In this document: in pieces, positions 9,407 to 20,029 of the stretch
How the letters are laid out: each line of letters begins with the position of its first letter
How positions within the stretch are numbered: position 1 is the first letter of the stretch
DNA from: Lachnospiraceae bacterium
GTDB taxonomy: Bacteria; Bacillota; Clostridia; Lachnospirales; Lachnospiraceae
Direction of reading: 5' to 3'
Assembly (NCBI GenBank): GCA_022792335.1
Contig: JAAWAV010000021.1
Coordinates: 1 to 64,000 of the forward strand
Length of the DNA stretch: 64,000 nt
Notes under the pieces: generated by a model
Database searches by the model: none
What the model was told of the DNA's origin: nothing
Seen by the model: the letters and a program-made list of their open reading frames with translations, nothing else
Program-made: the position numbers and the translations under genes

Positions 9407-11473
9407 CTATTCCGTTTTTTCCATCAGATAGCCACAAGTCTGCTGGGAACAGATGAGTTTATTTCCCTTTTCCACCATATAATTTCCACAATTTGGACAC
9501 TTCTTAGCTGACGGCTTCTGCCAGGACATAAATTCACACTCCGGATGATTGCTACAACCGTAATACCGCCGTCCCTTCTTTGTTTTCTTTACCACCACAT
9601 CGCCGCCGCAAAGAGGACAGGGAACGCCGATCTTTTCTAAATACGGCTTCGCATTTTTACAGTCCGGAAAACCGGGACAGGCCAGAAAGCGTCCGTGCGG
9701 GCCATACTTGATGACCATATTTCTCCCGCAGTTCTCGCAGATTTCTTCTGTCACCTCATCTTCAATTTTTACCGTCTCCAGCTCTTTCTGAGCCGCCATC
9801 ACCGCTTCATTGAGATCCGGGTAAAAGTTCCGAATGACTGTTTTCCATTTAACACTGCCATCCTCCACCCCGTCTAGAAGGGACTCCATATTGGCTGTGA
9901 AAGCTACGTCTACCAGACTGGGAAAGGCTTCCTTCATCATATGGTTGACTACTTCGCCAAGTTCCGTCACATACAGATTCTTATTTTCCTTTGCCACATA
10001 GCGTCTTGCAATAATCGTAGTAATGGTGGGCGCATAAGTACTGGGACGGCCAATTCCCGCTTCTTCCAGTGCCCGCACTAAAGACGCCTCCGTATAATGA
10101 GCCGGCGGCTGTGTGAAATGCTGTTTATAATCAAAGGCTTTCAGGGAAACTTTTGTGTCTACTGACAGATTCTTCGCCAGAGTGTTTGGCTCCTTTTTCT
10201 CATCGGAATCCCCATAGACGGTCAGGAATCCTTGAAATTTCACTTTGGAAGCTGAAGCGCTGAACCGGTATTCTCCGGCGTCCAGCTTCACATTCGTCGT
10301 CTCGTAGACTGCCGCTTTCATTCTGCTGGCTGTAAATCTCCGCCAGATAAGCTGATATAAACGAAACTGATCCCTGGACAGAGATTCCTTAATCTTTGCC
10401 GGGGTCAAAGTAATATCTGTAGGGCGGATAGCCTCGTGGGCATCCTGAATCCGCCCCTCGTTCTTTTCCTTCCTCTCGTCCAAAAGAACGTATTCTTCTC
10501 CGTACTGTCCGGCGATAAACTGTGCTGCCGCTCCCTTTGCCTCCTCTGAAACACGGGTGGAGTCCGTACGCAAATAGGTAATAATACCGGCTGTACCGCT
10601 CCCCTTGATATCGACTCCTTCATAAAGCTGCTGGGCCAGACGCATGGTTTTCTGCGTGGAAAAATTCAAGGATCCCGCCGCCTCCTGCTGAAGAGTACTG
10701 GTGGTAAACGGAAGCGGCTGTTTTTTTACCCGCTCTCCTGTCTTAATATCAGAAATCAGAAACGGTTCGTTCTCTGTCGCCTGAATAATCTGATCCAACG
10801 TCTCTTTATTTTCTATGGTAAGTTTCTGTTTTTTATTTCCATAAAATTTGATCCGCATAGGTTTTTTTTCGCCGTCGCACAAAACATCGGCTTCCAGGCT
10901 CCAATACTCCTGCGGAATAAATGCAGAAATCTCTTCTTCTCTGTCACAGATAATTCTAAGAGCCGCCGACTGCACACGGCCCGCCGAAAGCCCTCGTTTC
11001 ACCTTGACCCACAGAAGGGGGCTGATGCTGTAGCCCACCATCCGGTCCAGAACTCGGCGGGCCTGCTGGGCATCCACCAGATTCATATCCAGTTCCCTTG
11101 GCGTTTTCAAAGATGCTTTCACCGCAGTCTTTGTAATCTCATTAAAGCTGATCCGCTGTACTTTTTTGCCTTCCAGCTTAAGAGCCGCCAGAAGATGCCA
11201 GGAGATCGCTTCACCCTCCCGGTCCGGGTCGGTTGCAAGATAAATTTTGTCTGCTTTTTTTACTTTTTTCCTGAGATTTGCAAGAATATCTCCTTTTCCT
11301 CGAATGGTAATGTATTTCGGATCGTAATCATGTTCTATATCAATGCCCATCTGGCTTTTCGGCAGATCTCTCACATGCCCGTTGGAGGCCTCTACGTCAT
11401 AGTTCTGCCCCAGAAATTTTTTTATGGTCTTTACCTTTGCAGGGGACTCTACAATCACCAGATACTTCGCCAT
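9407..11473 (-). CDS. topA: DNA topoisomerase I
   Basis: MAKYLVIVESPAKVKTIKKFLG, YLRTDSTRVS, C-terminal zinc ribbons. Confidence 0.96.
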   Translation of the reverse strand: MAKYLVIVESPAKVKTIKKFLGQNYDVEASNGHVRDLPKSQMGIDIEHDYDPKYITIRGKGDILANLRKKVKKADKIYLATDPDREGEAISWHLLAALKLEGKKVQRISFNEITKTAVKASLKTPRELDMNLVDAQQARRVLDRMVGYSISPLLWVKVKRGLSAGRVQSAALRIICDREEEISAFIPQEYWSLEADVLCDGEKKPMRIKFYGNKKQKLTIENKETLDQIIQATENEPFLISDIKTGERVKKQPLPFTTSTLQQEAAGSLNFSTQKTMRLAQQLYEGVDIKGSGTAGIITYLRTDSTRVSEEAKGAAAQFIAGQYGEEYVLLDERKEKNEGRIQDAHEAIRPTDITLTPAKIKESLSRDQFRLYQLIWRRFTASRMKAAVYETTNVKLDAGEYRFSASASKVKFQGFLTVYGDSDEKKEPNTLAKNLSVDTKVSLKAFDYKQHFTQPPAHYTEASLVRALEEAGIGRPSTYAPTITTIIARRYVAKENKNLYVTELGEVVNHMMKEAFPSLVDVAFTANMESLLDGVEDGSVKWKTVIRNFYPDLNEAVMAAQKELETVKIEDEVTEEICENCGRNMVIKYGPHGRFLACPGFPDCKNAKPYLEKIGVPCPLCGGDVVVKKTKKGRRYYGCSNHPECEFMSWQKPSAKKCPNCGNYMVEKGNKLICSQQTCGYLMEKTE

Positions 11474-12689
11474 ACTGCTCTCCTTTATCTCTTTTCGCCG
11501 CATAATAATGCCGAAACGGCTGTACAGCCAATCCTTCCAGTTCAAGCTCCACCAGACTGGCTGCAACAATTCCTCCGTCCAATCCGCTCTCTATGCAAAG
11601 CTGTTCCTCGGATTTCAGGTCGGAATCCAAATAACTATACACCTTTTCCGTATTTTTATCAAGAGATAACCTGGTTTTCTTATAAATTCTTAATCTTTTC
11701 TTTACAAAGTTCCAGCTTCCCAAAATATCTTCAAAAGCAGTCAAGGGCATTGCTCCGTCCCGGAGCAGTCGGTTGGTTCCCCTGCTCAAAAAATCCCCCA
11801 TCCGCCCCGGTACCGCCCAAATATCTTTTCCCTGCTCCAGAGCCATCGACGCGGTAATCAGCGATCCGCTCTTTACTCCTGCCTCTACGACAACAATACA
11901 GTCAGAAAGGCCGCTGATAATTCGGTTTCTGGCGGGAAAATGCCACCCCTCCGGCCTTGTCCCCGGAGGATACTCAGAAAGTAATCCCCCGGCCTTTGCC
12001 ACCTGTTCATAGAGAAACTGATTTTCCCTCGGATATACCACATCCGGCCCGCATCCCAGGATACCAAACGTTTTTCCTCCGGCTTCCAAAGCTCCCTCGT
12101 GGCCTGCCGCATCGATGCCCCGGGCCAGCCCGCTTATCACCTGCACTTCTGCCCCGGCCAGAGTTTTTCCAAGCTCCCTCGCTGTGTTTCTTCCATAATA
12201 ACTGCATTCTCTGGAACCTACGATGGCGGCTGCCGGCTTTTCCCCATCTGGAAGCTCTCCTTTTACAAACAATCCGGGCGGGCAGTCCGGCAGCGTCAGA
12301 AGTCCATTCGGAAAATCCGGCGCCTCCGCGGTCACCAGACGGATTCCAAGTTGCTTCATCCTTTCAAAATCCCTATGAATTTTTTCTTCTTCTCTGCTCG
12401 ATCCCATCTGTTTCCAGACTCGCTCTACAGCGTTCGAGCTGTGAAAGGGAAGCAAAGCTCTCTCCATCTCTTCCTTTTTTATATTATAGATTGCTGCCGG
12501 GCTTTCAAATCGTTTTCGAAGCTGGTTCCGTACCGCCGGCCCTACCTGAGTCAGACTACAATACCAGAACCAATATTCTTCCTCTTTGAGCACTTCCTTC
12601 CTCCTTGCACTATAAAATAGTAATGTTGATACTCCCTTTCCATTCCATATCAAGCGCCTAATCATATACATTTTCGATCCGGTAGGCAA
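11397..12689 (-). CDS. dprA: DNA-processing protein DprA (start uncertain)
   Basis: GLARGIDAAGHEGALEAGGKTFGILGCGPDVVYP; adjacent to topA. Confidence 0.93.
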   Translation of the reverse strand: MPTGSKMYMIRRLIWNGKGVSTLLFYSARRKEVLKEEEYWFWYCSLTQVGPAVRNQLRKRFESPAAIYNIKKEEMERALLPFHSSNAVERVWKQMGSSREEEKIHRDFERMKQLGIRLVTAEAPDFPNGLLTLPDCPPGLFVKGELPDGEKPAAAIVGSRECSYYGRNTARELGKTLAGAEVQVISGLARGIDAAGHEGALEAGGKTFGILGCGPDVVYPRENQFLYEQVAKAGGLLSEYPPGTRPEGWHFPARNRIISGLSDCIVVVEAGVKSGSLITASMALEQGKDIWAVPGRMGDFLSRGTNRLLRDGAMPLTAFEDILGSWNFVKKRLRIYKKTRLSLDKNTEKVYSYLDSDLKSEEQLCIESGLDGGIVAASLVELELEGLAVQPFRHYYAAKRDKGEQYGEVSGDCRVPCKGKDHKKISGAEL

Positions 12690-14178
12690 GCGCTTCCTTC
12701 AAATGGTAAACTCTGATGCAAGGTTCCCCTTCCAGGTCGGCAATCGTCCTGGCTACCCGTATGATTCGATGATATGCTCTGGCGCTAATCTCCATGACTT
12801 CAAATGCTTTTCTGAGAAAGGTCTCTTCCTCAGAACCAAGGGGGCAGTATTCTCGAATGTTTTTCCCCGGTATCGCTGAGTTATAATGAATGCTACTTCC
12901 GGAAAATCGTCTCTCCTGAAAGCGCCTGGCCTGTTCCACCCGTTTTCTGACAGTCTCCGAAGGTTCTTCCTTTCCGTTCTCCTGCAAAATTTCCACCTTG
13001 ACAGACTCTACCAGCACTCGAATATCCATCCTATCCAGAAGTGGCTTTGAAAGTTTTTCCTGATACCGTCTGATCTGCCATTCACTGCATCGACATCTGT
13101 TCCTGTCCGGATAATAGCCGCAGGGACAGGGATTCATAGCAGCCGCCAGCATAAACCTTGCCGGAAATTCACAGGAACCATACAGCCTGGAATGTACCAC
13201 CCGTCCCTCCTCCAGGGGTTGCCGCAGCGCCTCAATGGTGTGCAGAGACATTTCCGGCAGTTCATCCAGAAAAAGAACGCCATGGGTAGCCAGAGAGACT
13301 TCTCCTGGTTTCGGCACCTTCCCTCCTCCAATCAATGCGGCTGCCGTAATTGTATGGTGGGGCGCCCGGAAAGGGCGTTTCCCGATTAATGCCTGTCCGT
13401 CCGGCATTTTTCCGCATATGCTGTAAACCCGGCTGATCTCCCGGCTTTCTTCCAGGGTAAGCTTCGGCAGGATTCCCGGAATGCTGCCTGCCAGCATGGT
13501 TTTCCCTGCCCCAGGCGGACCGGAAAGCAGAAGATTATGCATGCCTGCAGCCGCCACCTCGATAGCCCTCTTTGCGCTTTTCTGTCCCCGAATATCCTGT
13601 AGATCAATGGTAGCGGAGGTATCTTTAAGTAGTTTCTCTGTACAGACAAACGTTTCCTCCATCCTCTCTGGTTCCTGCAAACAGGCAATCGCCTGTTCCA
13701 GATTCCTGACTCCGCAGACACGGACCTTTCCACAGGCTGCTCCTTCTCCAGCATTGGGTTCCGGTACCATAGCCCAGGAAAGCCCCGCTTTTCCCGCACA
13801 GTCAGCCAGGGCTAAAATCCCCGGTACTGGTCGTACCTCCCCGCCAAGTCCAAGTTCTCCTGCCAAAAGAATCTTTTTCAGATTCTTCGTCGGAATAACT
13901 CCCATCGCCGCAAGTACGGCTGCCGCTACGGGCAGATCAAAGGCCGTCCCATATTTTTTTACATTGGCCGGAGCCAGATTGATGACAATTCTCCTGGGAG
14001 GAAGCCGATACCCCATGTTTTTAAGAGCTGTCCGCACTCTGGATGCGGCCTCCCTGATTTCTCCAGAAAGCGCTCCTACCATATCAAAACTTGGAAGCCC
14101 GTCTCCCAGATCTGCTTCTACTGTGACAAGCTGACCCTCCAGACCATGGAGGGCAGCGCTATAAACTCTACTGTACAC
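12658..14178 (-). CDS. YifB/ComM family Mg-chelatase-like AAA ATPase
   Basis: GPPGAGKTMLAGSIPGILP, RPFRAPHHTITAAALIGGG. Confidence 0.95.
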   Translation of the reverse strand: MYSRVYSAALHGLEGQLVTVEADLGDGLPSFDMVGALSGEIREAASRVRTALKNMGYRLPPRRIVINLAPANVKKYGTAFDLPVAAAVLAAMGVIPTKNLKKILLAGELGLGGEVRPVPGILALADCAGKAGLSWAMVPEPNAGEGAACGKVRVCGVRNLEQAIACLQEPERMEETFVCTEKLLKDTSATIDLQDIRGQKSAKRAIEVAAAGMHNLLLSGPPGAGKTMLAGSIPGILPKLTLEESREISRVYSICGKMPDGQALIGKRPFRAPHHTITAAALIGGGKVPKPGEVSLATHGVLFLDELPEMSLHTIEALRQPLEEGRVVHSRLYGSCEFPARFMLAAAMNPCPCGYYPDRNRCRCSEWQIRRYQEKLSKPLLDRMDIRVLVESVKVEILQENGKEEPSETVRKRVEQARRFQERRFSGSSIHYNSAIPGKNIREYCPLGSEEETFLRKAFEVMEISARAYHRIIRVARTIADLEGEPCIRVYHLKEALAYRIENVYD

Positions 14179-14307
14179 CTATCCGTCCCCTTTCTTTGCA
14201 GCAAGCTCCCACCAGAAAGTCTCTGAAGGAAAGTTTCTGGCAACTATTTTCTAACAGGATTTTTTAGCAATCATTTTTCATAACTCTTTTATTCATTTGG
14301 AAGTTTG

Positions 14308-14429
14308 TACTGTCGATTGACTATTTTAGATTTTCAGATATAGAAAGATACTGTTGATAGATAAGAACAGACACAGCCGGACAAGGGAGAAATACAGCCG
14401 GAAGCATGTGTCCTTGTCCATTGGCGATA
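14308..14429. repeat. Degenerate TACCGTCG/TTGACAAG element
   Basis: Left TACTGTCGATTGAC (14308); right GAAGCATGTGTCCTTGTCCATTGGCGATA resembles GAAGCGTGTGTGTCCTTGTCAATCGATGGTA at 49.9 kb. Confidence 0.55.
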
Positions 14430-14491
14430 TAGAATTTGGATACAAAATTTCTCCGGTTTGTCAGGGGAGGCGAAGGCCTCCCCTATCCGGA

Positions 14492-15442
14492 CTACAGATT
14501 CCCCGTCACCCGGTCAAGCCATAAGGCAAGATCCTCAAACACCATATGACGGTCAAGCTCGTTTAGAATTTCATGTCGGTCGCCAGGATACAGCTTCAAA
14601 GTCACATCTTTAAAGCCCAGTTCCTGGAACTGCTTGCAACAGGCCTTTACTCCTTTTCCATAATTTCCCACCGGATCTTCCTCTCCCGCCACAAAAAGTA
14701 CGGGAAGTTCCCGGTTCATAGTACTGAAATTCTTCTTCGCTGCCAGGTCTGTCAGAATCGTAAAAAAGTCTCTGTAGGCTCCCGCCGTGAAAATAAACGT
14801 ACAAAATGGATCCTGATTATAAGCATCCACTGATTCCTCATTGGTACTGAGCCAGTCATTTTCTGTCCGGAGATCTTTAATCCGGCGATTATTCCCACCC
14901 AGAGTCAGTTTATAGAGCAGCCTGCTCCGGTAACGACTTCCCCGTACTTTACAGATGAGCCCTGCTACCAGTTTCCCGAAGGATACCAGAGAGAATCCCA
15001 TAAATCCAGTCCCCATAAGGATGGCTCCATCCACCTTTCTACTGTATCTGGTCAGGTATTTTCTTGTGAAAAATGATCCCATGCTATGCCCCATAATTAC
15101 GAGCGGAACGCCAGGCCAGCGCTTCCTTCCGGCGCAGGTCATCCGGTACATATCTGCAATCACATGTTTATCCCCGTCTTTTTTCGAGAAGTATCCCAGT
15201 TCCTCCCTGGTGGCCGCCGTTTTTCCATGCCCCAGATGATCATGACCGATAACGGCATAACCGCGTTCTGCCAGAAAACAGGCAAACGCTTCATATCGCT
15301 CCACATATTCCACCATCCCGTGGACAATCTGAAGAACTGCTTTTACCTGTCCTGATTCCGGATGCCAGGCGATACAGTGAAGTTTCTGCCCTCTTTCATC
15401 AGATTCCACATAAAATTCTTCTTTTTTGATTTTTTCCCTCAT
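14492..15442 (-). CDS. Alpha/beta hydrolase (monoacylglycerol lipase-like)
   Basis: GHDHLGHGKTA, GHSMGSFFTRKYL, PGDRHEILNE. Confidence 0.9.
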   Translation of the reverse strand: MREKIKKEEFYVESDERGQKLHCIAWHPESGQVKAVLQIVHGMVEYVERYEAFACFLAERGYAVIGHDHLGHGKTAATREELGYFSKKDGDKHVIADMYRMTCAGRKRWPGVPLVIMGHSMGSFFTRKYLTRYSRKVDGAILMGTGFMGFSLVSFGKLVAGLICKVRGSRYRSRLLYKLTLGGNNRRIKDLRTENDWLSTNEESVDAYNQDPFCTFIFTAGAYRDFFTILTDLAAKKNFSTMNRELPVLFVAGEEDPVGNYGKGVKACCKQFQELGFKDVTLKLYPGDRHEILNELDRHMVFEDLALWLDRVTGNL

Positions 15443-15653
15443 GGTTCCATCTCCATTCCTGCGGCTCTTTTTCTGCCACCCATTCCTGCTTTCTTTTCTC
15501 CATTTTAATATGGAACCTGGATTCTGACAAGCTACCCGTTTATTTTCCTGCAACATTTTTTTTCTTTTTGTACACTATATATGTGTAACCCGTACCAATC
15601 ACAATTTTCTGCCTCAAATACCTGTGGCAGGCAACCAATATGGAGGAACTGAT

Positions 15654-16652
15654 ATGAAAAAACATAAACTTGCAAAAACTTTGACTCTTCTTTTTGCTAC
15701 CTCTGTTCTCTTAATCGGCTGCGGCAAAAAAGATGTAGAGCCTTCTAAGGAATCTCAAAGTAAAGAACAGACAATCTCAGAAGAAACAAACCCTACGGAA
15801 GCGAACACAGAGCCTTCCAGTCAGGCTGACGCGATGAAGCTATCCCTGCCCCCCAGCCGCCAGGAACCGGGAGAAACGCTGGACTACGGCATTCCCGAAG
15901 AGGGAGTCCTTCGTTCTATGGTCCTTGCCGACGCTGACGGAAACCTTTACTATATAGACGTCAATACAGGAACCTTTTTTACTGCTCCCATTCCTGAAGA
16001 TCTGACAGATGCTGATGGAAATTCACTTTCCCCTGATGCTATCAAAGCCGGATCTGTGGTGGATATCTACGGAAACGGCATGATGTTGGAGAGTTATCCC
16101 GGCCAGTATCCCGGTGTCTCAAAAATGGTGCTGATCAAAGAAGGAACTGCACAAGACGCCGCCCCCTATCAACATCTTGTGGACGAAATCACCATGCCGG
16201 CCGACCCTTCCGAACCGCCCTTCATGAACGCGGAATATCAGACAGATCTTGCCTCCGTCACCGTTCTTCTGACCCGTGGCAATTATAACTGGAAATATAT
16301 AGACGAGGCTGGCCAGCCTCAGAATGTAATCGCCGATGGTTCCCATATTCTGGCCTGGCCGGAACTGAACGATATCACCATCGATGAATCCATTCCAAAT
16401 GGGCTGGAACTGAATCTTATATCCTCCCGAAAGCCTCAGTCTATAACCGTTACCCGCTTCCCTCTGGATCTTTGGAAAAAGGACGCTTCTCCGGAAAGTG
16501 AAAATACTCAGGAAGGCGAAGTCTCCGGAGAACCTGTAGCTGTTCAGGAAGGCCAAAACGGCTACACTATGACGGCGGAAGCCGGATACGTCTATCTGGT
16601 GGAAGCTCAGTGGGAAGAAGGGCGAGTGGAATTTGGATTCTGCACCAAGTAA
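15654..16652 (+). CDS. Lipoprotein of unknown function
   Basis: MKKHKLAKTLTLLFATSVLLIGC lipobox. Confidence 0.75.
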   Translation: MKKHKLAKTLTLLFATSVLLIGCGKKDVEPSKESQSKEQTISEETNPTEANTEPSSQADAMKLSLPPSRQEPGETLDYGIPEEGVLRSMVLADADGNLYYIDVNTGTFFTAPIPEDLTDADGNSLSPDAIKAGSVVDIYGNGMMLESYPGQYPGVSKMVLIKEGTAQDAAPYQHLVDEITMPADPSEPPFMNAEYQTDLASVTVLLTRGNYNWKYIDEAGQPQNVIADGSHILAWPELNDITIDESIPNGLELNLISSRKPQSITVTRFPLDLWKKDASPESENTQEGEVSGEPVAVQEGQNGYTMTAEAGYVYLVEAQWEEGRVEFGFCTK

Positions 16653-16758
16653 AAATTTTCATTTTATAATTTCAGTTTTTACATGAAATCACTCTGGGAA
16701 AAAGAAACAATCCATGGTATACTGAAAATCACTATTATACAGAAATGGGGAACTTATC

Positions 16759-17694
16759 ATGGATAAAAAACGGATTGTGGTTGCCTTAGGCAGAAATGCC
16801 TTTGGCACCCTGTTTCCTGACCAGAAAAAAGCTGTGGCAAACGCTGCTGCCGCCATCGCCGATCTGGTAGAGGACAAATATCAGATCGCTATCACTTTCA
16901 GCAATGGTCCTCAGGTCGGTATGATTCACACGGCCATGACGGAATTTTCCCGTCTCTCGCCGGAACACACAGTCGCTCCCATGTCTATCTGCGGCGCCCT
17001 GAGCCAGGGATATATCGGCTACGATCTGCAAAATGCCATTCGCACAGAACTTTTAAACCGGGGAATCTTCAAACCCGTATCTACCATCATCACTCAGGTG
17101 CGGGTAGATCCTTTCGACGAGGCTTTCAGCGAACCAACCAAAGCCCTCGGCCGCTATATGAATGAGGAAGAAGCGCGGGCGGAAACTGCCAAAGGCAATT
17201 ATGTGATAAAGGAAGAAAACGGTTACCGAAGAATTGTGGCTGCTCCCAAACCCATCGATATTTATGAGATCGATGCAATCCGGGCGCTGCTTGACGCCGA
17301 TCAGCTTGTCATCGCCGGAGGCGGGGGCGGTATCCCTGTACTTCAACAAGGTACCCGACTGAAGGGAGCCAGCGCGGTGATCGAAAAGGACTTGACAGCC
17401 GCCCGTATGGCCGATATGGTAGACGCCGAAGGGCTTCTTTTCCTTACAGGAACGGAAAAAGCTGCTATTCACTACCGGCAGCCCGGAGAAACCTTCCTGG
17501 ATCACCTTTCCGCTGCAAAAGCCCGCGCATATATGGAAGAGAATCAGTTTGAATCCGGCTCCATGCTTCCCAAGATCGAAGCCGCCGTAGAATTTGTCTC
17601 TTCCCGCCCCGGAAGAATGGCCGTCATCACGGCCCTCTCAAAGGCCAGAGATGGGATGGCAGGCAAAACAGGGACGCTCATCACAGCAGAATAA
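16759..17694 (+). CDS. arcC: Carbamate kinase
   Basis: RIVVALGRNAFGTLFPDQ, NGPQVGMI, VIAGGGGGIPV. Confidence 0.92.
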   Translation: MDKKRIVVALGRNAFGTLFPDQKKAVANAAAAIADLVEDKYQIAITFSNGPQVGMIHTAMTEFSRLSPEHTVAPMSICGALSQGYIGYDLQNAIRTELLNRGIFKPVSTIITQVRVDPFDEAFSEPTKALGRYMNEEEARAETAKGNYVIKEENGYRRIVAAPKPIDIYEIDAIRALLDADQLVIAGGGGGIPVLQQGTRLKGASAVIEKDLTAARMADMVDAEGLLFLTGTEKAAIHYRQPGETFLDHLSAAKARAYMEENQFESGSMLPKIEAAVEFVSSRPGRMAVITALSKARDGMAGKTGTLITAE

Positions 17695-17918
17695 TGTTTC
17701 AGCAAAAAGAGCTTCCAGCTTTTGTAAGAAAAAATCAATTTGGGGAATCTATGACCGATCGGCCATGCGCTTTGATGGGTGGTTTAAGTCTAACAGAAGA
17801 ATCTTATTTTGTCAAGATTTTCTCCGAGTTTCCACTTTCCTTTCTGTCGCTCCGGTGCTATACTGATAAAAGAATCGGAATCCGGCATCTGCCGTCAGAA
17901 CACATGGAGGACAAGACT

Positions 17919-18371
17919 ATGAACGTGAAAATTCAGGATTTGAAAGACGTAACCATCCAGGGGGTCCATGTAGCCTTTACAGAGACCTGTGAAGCTTACA
18001 AAGAAGATTTCTTTGAGTGGACTGCATTCCCCGTTGTCACAGAATTTAAAACAAATAAGATTATGTCCGGGGTGCTTCAGGGATGGCACCATACTCCCAA
18101 CTTCAGCCAGATTGAATACCATGAAGATGCGGAACAGTTCTTCTTCACTGAGGGAACGGCTCTCATGTTGTTTATCGATATCAAAGACGGAAAACCCGCC
18201 ATGGATACAGCCCAGATTGTCCGTATTCCTGCAGGTACCCAGCTTGATATCGACGCCGGCAAGGGTCATTTCGTGGCCGTGGCGGAAAACTGCACCTTCA
18301 AAGCTATCGTTATTTCTCCTGTCCAGGAGGCTCCCAGAATAGAGCTGCCTGAAATGGTATGCGGAGAATAA
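17919..18371 (+). CDS. Small cupin-like protein (ureidoglycolate lyase/cupin fold guess)
   Basis: GGAGG RBS at 17906; beta-rich sequence HEDAEQFFFTEGTALMLFI. Confidence 0.5.
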   Translation: MNVKIQDLKDVTIQGVHVAFTETCEAYKEDFFEWTAFPVVTEFKTNKIMSGVLQGWHHTPNFSQIEYHEDAEQFFFTEGTALMLFIDIKDGKPAMDTAQIVRIPAGTQLDIDAGKGHFVAVAENCTFKAIVISPVQEAPRIELPEMVCGE

Positions 18372-18403
18372 TATTTCCCCGGTTCACTCCCCGGTATGCA
18401 ACC

Positions 18404-18440
18404 AAAAACGAACCCTGCAAAACAGGGTTCGTTTTTTTTT
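18404..18440 (+). terminator. Intrinsic terminator (bidirectional-looking)
   Basis: AAAAACGAACCCTG CAAAA CAGGGTTCGTTTTTTTTT. Confidence 0.9.
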
Positions 18441-18587
18441 GTGCACAGGGGCGCAAGAGGAAATTAGTTGCCAGAGCAACATGCACCCCGCGCGGCGAGC
18501 AGGGCCTGCCCCAGCGAAGCAAGATTACTGCAGCGGTAGGGAATCCTGTTGCGAAAGCAGCCCGCCGCAAATAACCGTATCCTTTTC

Positions 18588-19997
18588 TTATGCCGCTACA
18601 AATCCCACAATCAGATAACCGACCATCGCCAGTCCGCCACAAATTAGTGCGTAAGGAAGCTGGGTCTTTACATGATCCAGATGATCCGAAGCAGAACCCA
18701 TGGAAGAAAGAATCGTCGTATCCGATAGGGGCGAGCAATGATCGCCAAACACACCGCCGCCGGCCACAGCCGCAAATACCGCCACCACAATGGTTGTCAG
18801 CTCCCCGCCGGTGATACTGAACGCCAAGGGCAGGGCAATGGGCATGCAGATGGCAAACGTCCCCCAGGAAGAACCTGTGGCAAAAGCCATGATTGCCGAA
18901 ACGACGAAAATCAGGGCCGGAAGTACATGAGGGGTCAGCAAACCTTCACAGAGAGAAATAATATAGTTGGCCGTTCCCATCTGCTTGCTCAAGGCGTTGA
19001 CAGAATAAGCCAAAGCCAGAAGAACGATCGCCGGAAGGGCTCCTTTGATACCGTCCATCATGGTATTCATCACTTCTTTAAAGGGGATTCCCTGAATCAT
19101 CATACTGATCATCATGAAAATTCCCACAAACAGAAATGCTTCCATGGTCTTGGCCGACTTGAACGCAAGATAAGTGCCAAGCGCCATGGTAATAATCATC
19201 AACACAGGCAACACGAAATTCAAGAATACCCTAGGCTTAAAGCCAGGATAAGGTTCCATATCCGTAAGTTCTTTGCCAGTCAAAGGCGTCGCACCGTCTG
19301 CCAGGACCTTTCCCTCCTCCATGGCACGCCTCTCTGCCTTCTTCATGGGGCCAAAATCTTTAATAATCCCGGATCCAATCAGACCTACAAAGATCACTGC
19401 GATCAGAGCGTAAAAATTAAACGGAATCGCTTTCATAAAGAGCGCCGCACCGTCCGCCTCCGTCGCAATACAACCGACCCCTACAGCCAGACCGCTGAGG
19501 TAAGCCGCCCACCCGGTGATAGGCACCAGGACGCTGACAGGAGCCGACGTCGAATCAGCGATATAAGCCAGCTTTTCTCTGGAAATCCTGGCCTTATCTG
19601 TAATGCTCCTCATGGTACATCCAACAAACAAAGGGCTGAAGGAATCGCTGAAGTATACAAACATGCCCAGCACCCAGGCCATGAGCTGAGCGCCCCGTCT
19701 GCTCAAATGCTTGTCGTGGACCCACTGAGAGAATCCCTGAATGGCCCCTGTTTTCTGAAAATAAGCCACCAAAATACCAATAAAGGTATTGAGCAGCATA
19801 ACCCAGGAAAAACTGGTAGTACCCAGACTTTCCTTAAGGAGCGTCGGAAATCCCAAAAATCCCTGGCCTGCCAGGAGTGTCCCCGTGATACAGGCAATCG
19901 CCAGAGACACAATGGTGTTCTTGGTCACAAAGGACAGCACAATGGCCAGAATCGGGGGAATAATTGAGATAAAACCCATGTTAATTAATTCTTCCAT
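18588..19997 (-). CDS. Na+/H+ antiporter NhaC family protein
   Basis: Multi-TM; GDHCSPLSDTTILSS motif. Confidence 0.9.
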   Translation of the reverse strand: MEELINMGFISIIPPILAIVLSFVTKNTIVSLAIACITGTLLAGQGFLGFPTLLKESLGTTSFSWVMLLNTFIGILVAYFQKTGAIQGFSQWVHDKHLSRRGAQLMAWVLGMFVYFSDSFSPLFVGCTMRSITDKARISREKLAYIADSTSAPVSVLVPITGWAAYLSGLAVGVGCIATEADGAALFMKAIPFNFYALIAVIFVGLIGSGIIKDFGPMKKAERRAMEEGKVLADGATPLTGKELTDMEPYPGFKPRVFLNFVLPVLMIITMALGTYLAFKSAKTMEAFLFVGIFMMISMMIQGIPFKEVMNTMMDGIKGALPAIVLLALAYSVNALSKQMGTANYIISLCEGLLTPHVLPALIFVVSAIMAFATGSSWGTFAICMPIALPLAFSITGGELTTIVVAVFAAVAGGGVFGDHCSPLSDTTILSSMGSASDHLDHVKTQLPYALICGGLAMVGYLIVGFVAA

Positions 19998-20029
19998 ACT
20001 CGTTCCTCCTCAGAAATGATAGATTATTC

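Noticed and set aside
11397-11510. 76-nt dprA/topA overlap as a possible frameshift signal
   Set aside because: DprA simply lacks a stop before the topA start and its extra C-terminal residues look non-conserved; no slippery sequence noticed
18738-19967. 409-aa + strand ORF opposite the NhaC-type antiporter
   Set aside because: Antisense to a conserved transporter; His/Arg/Gln-rich composition typical of shadow ORFs
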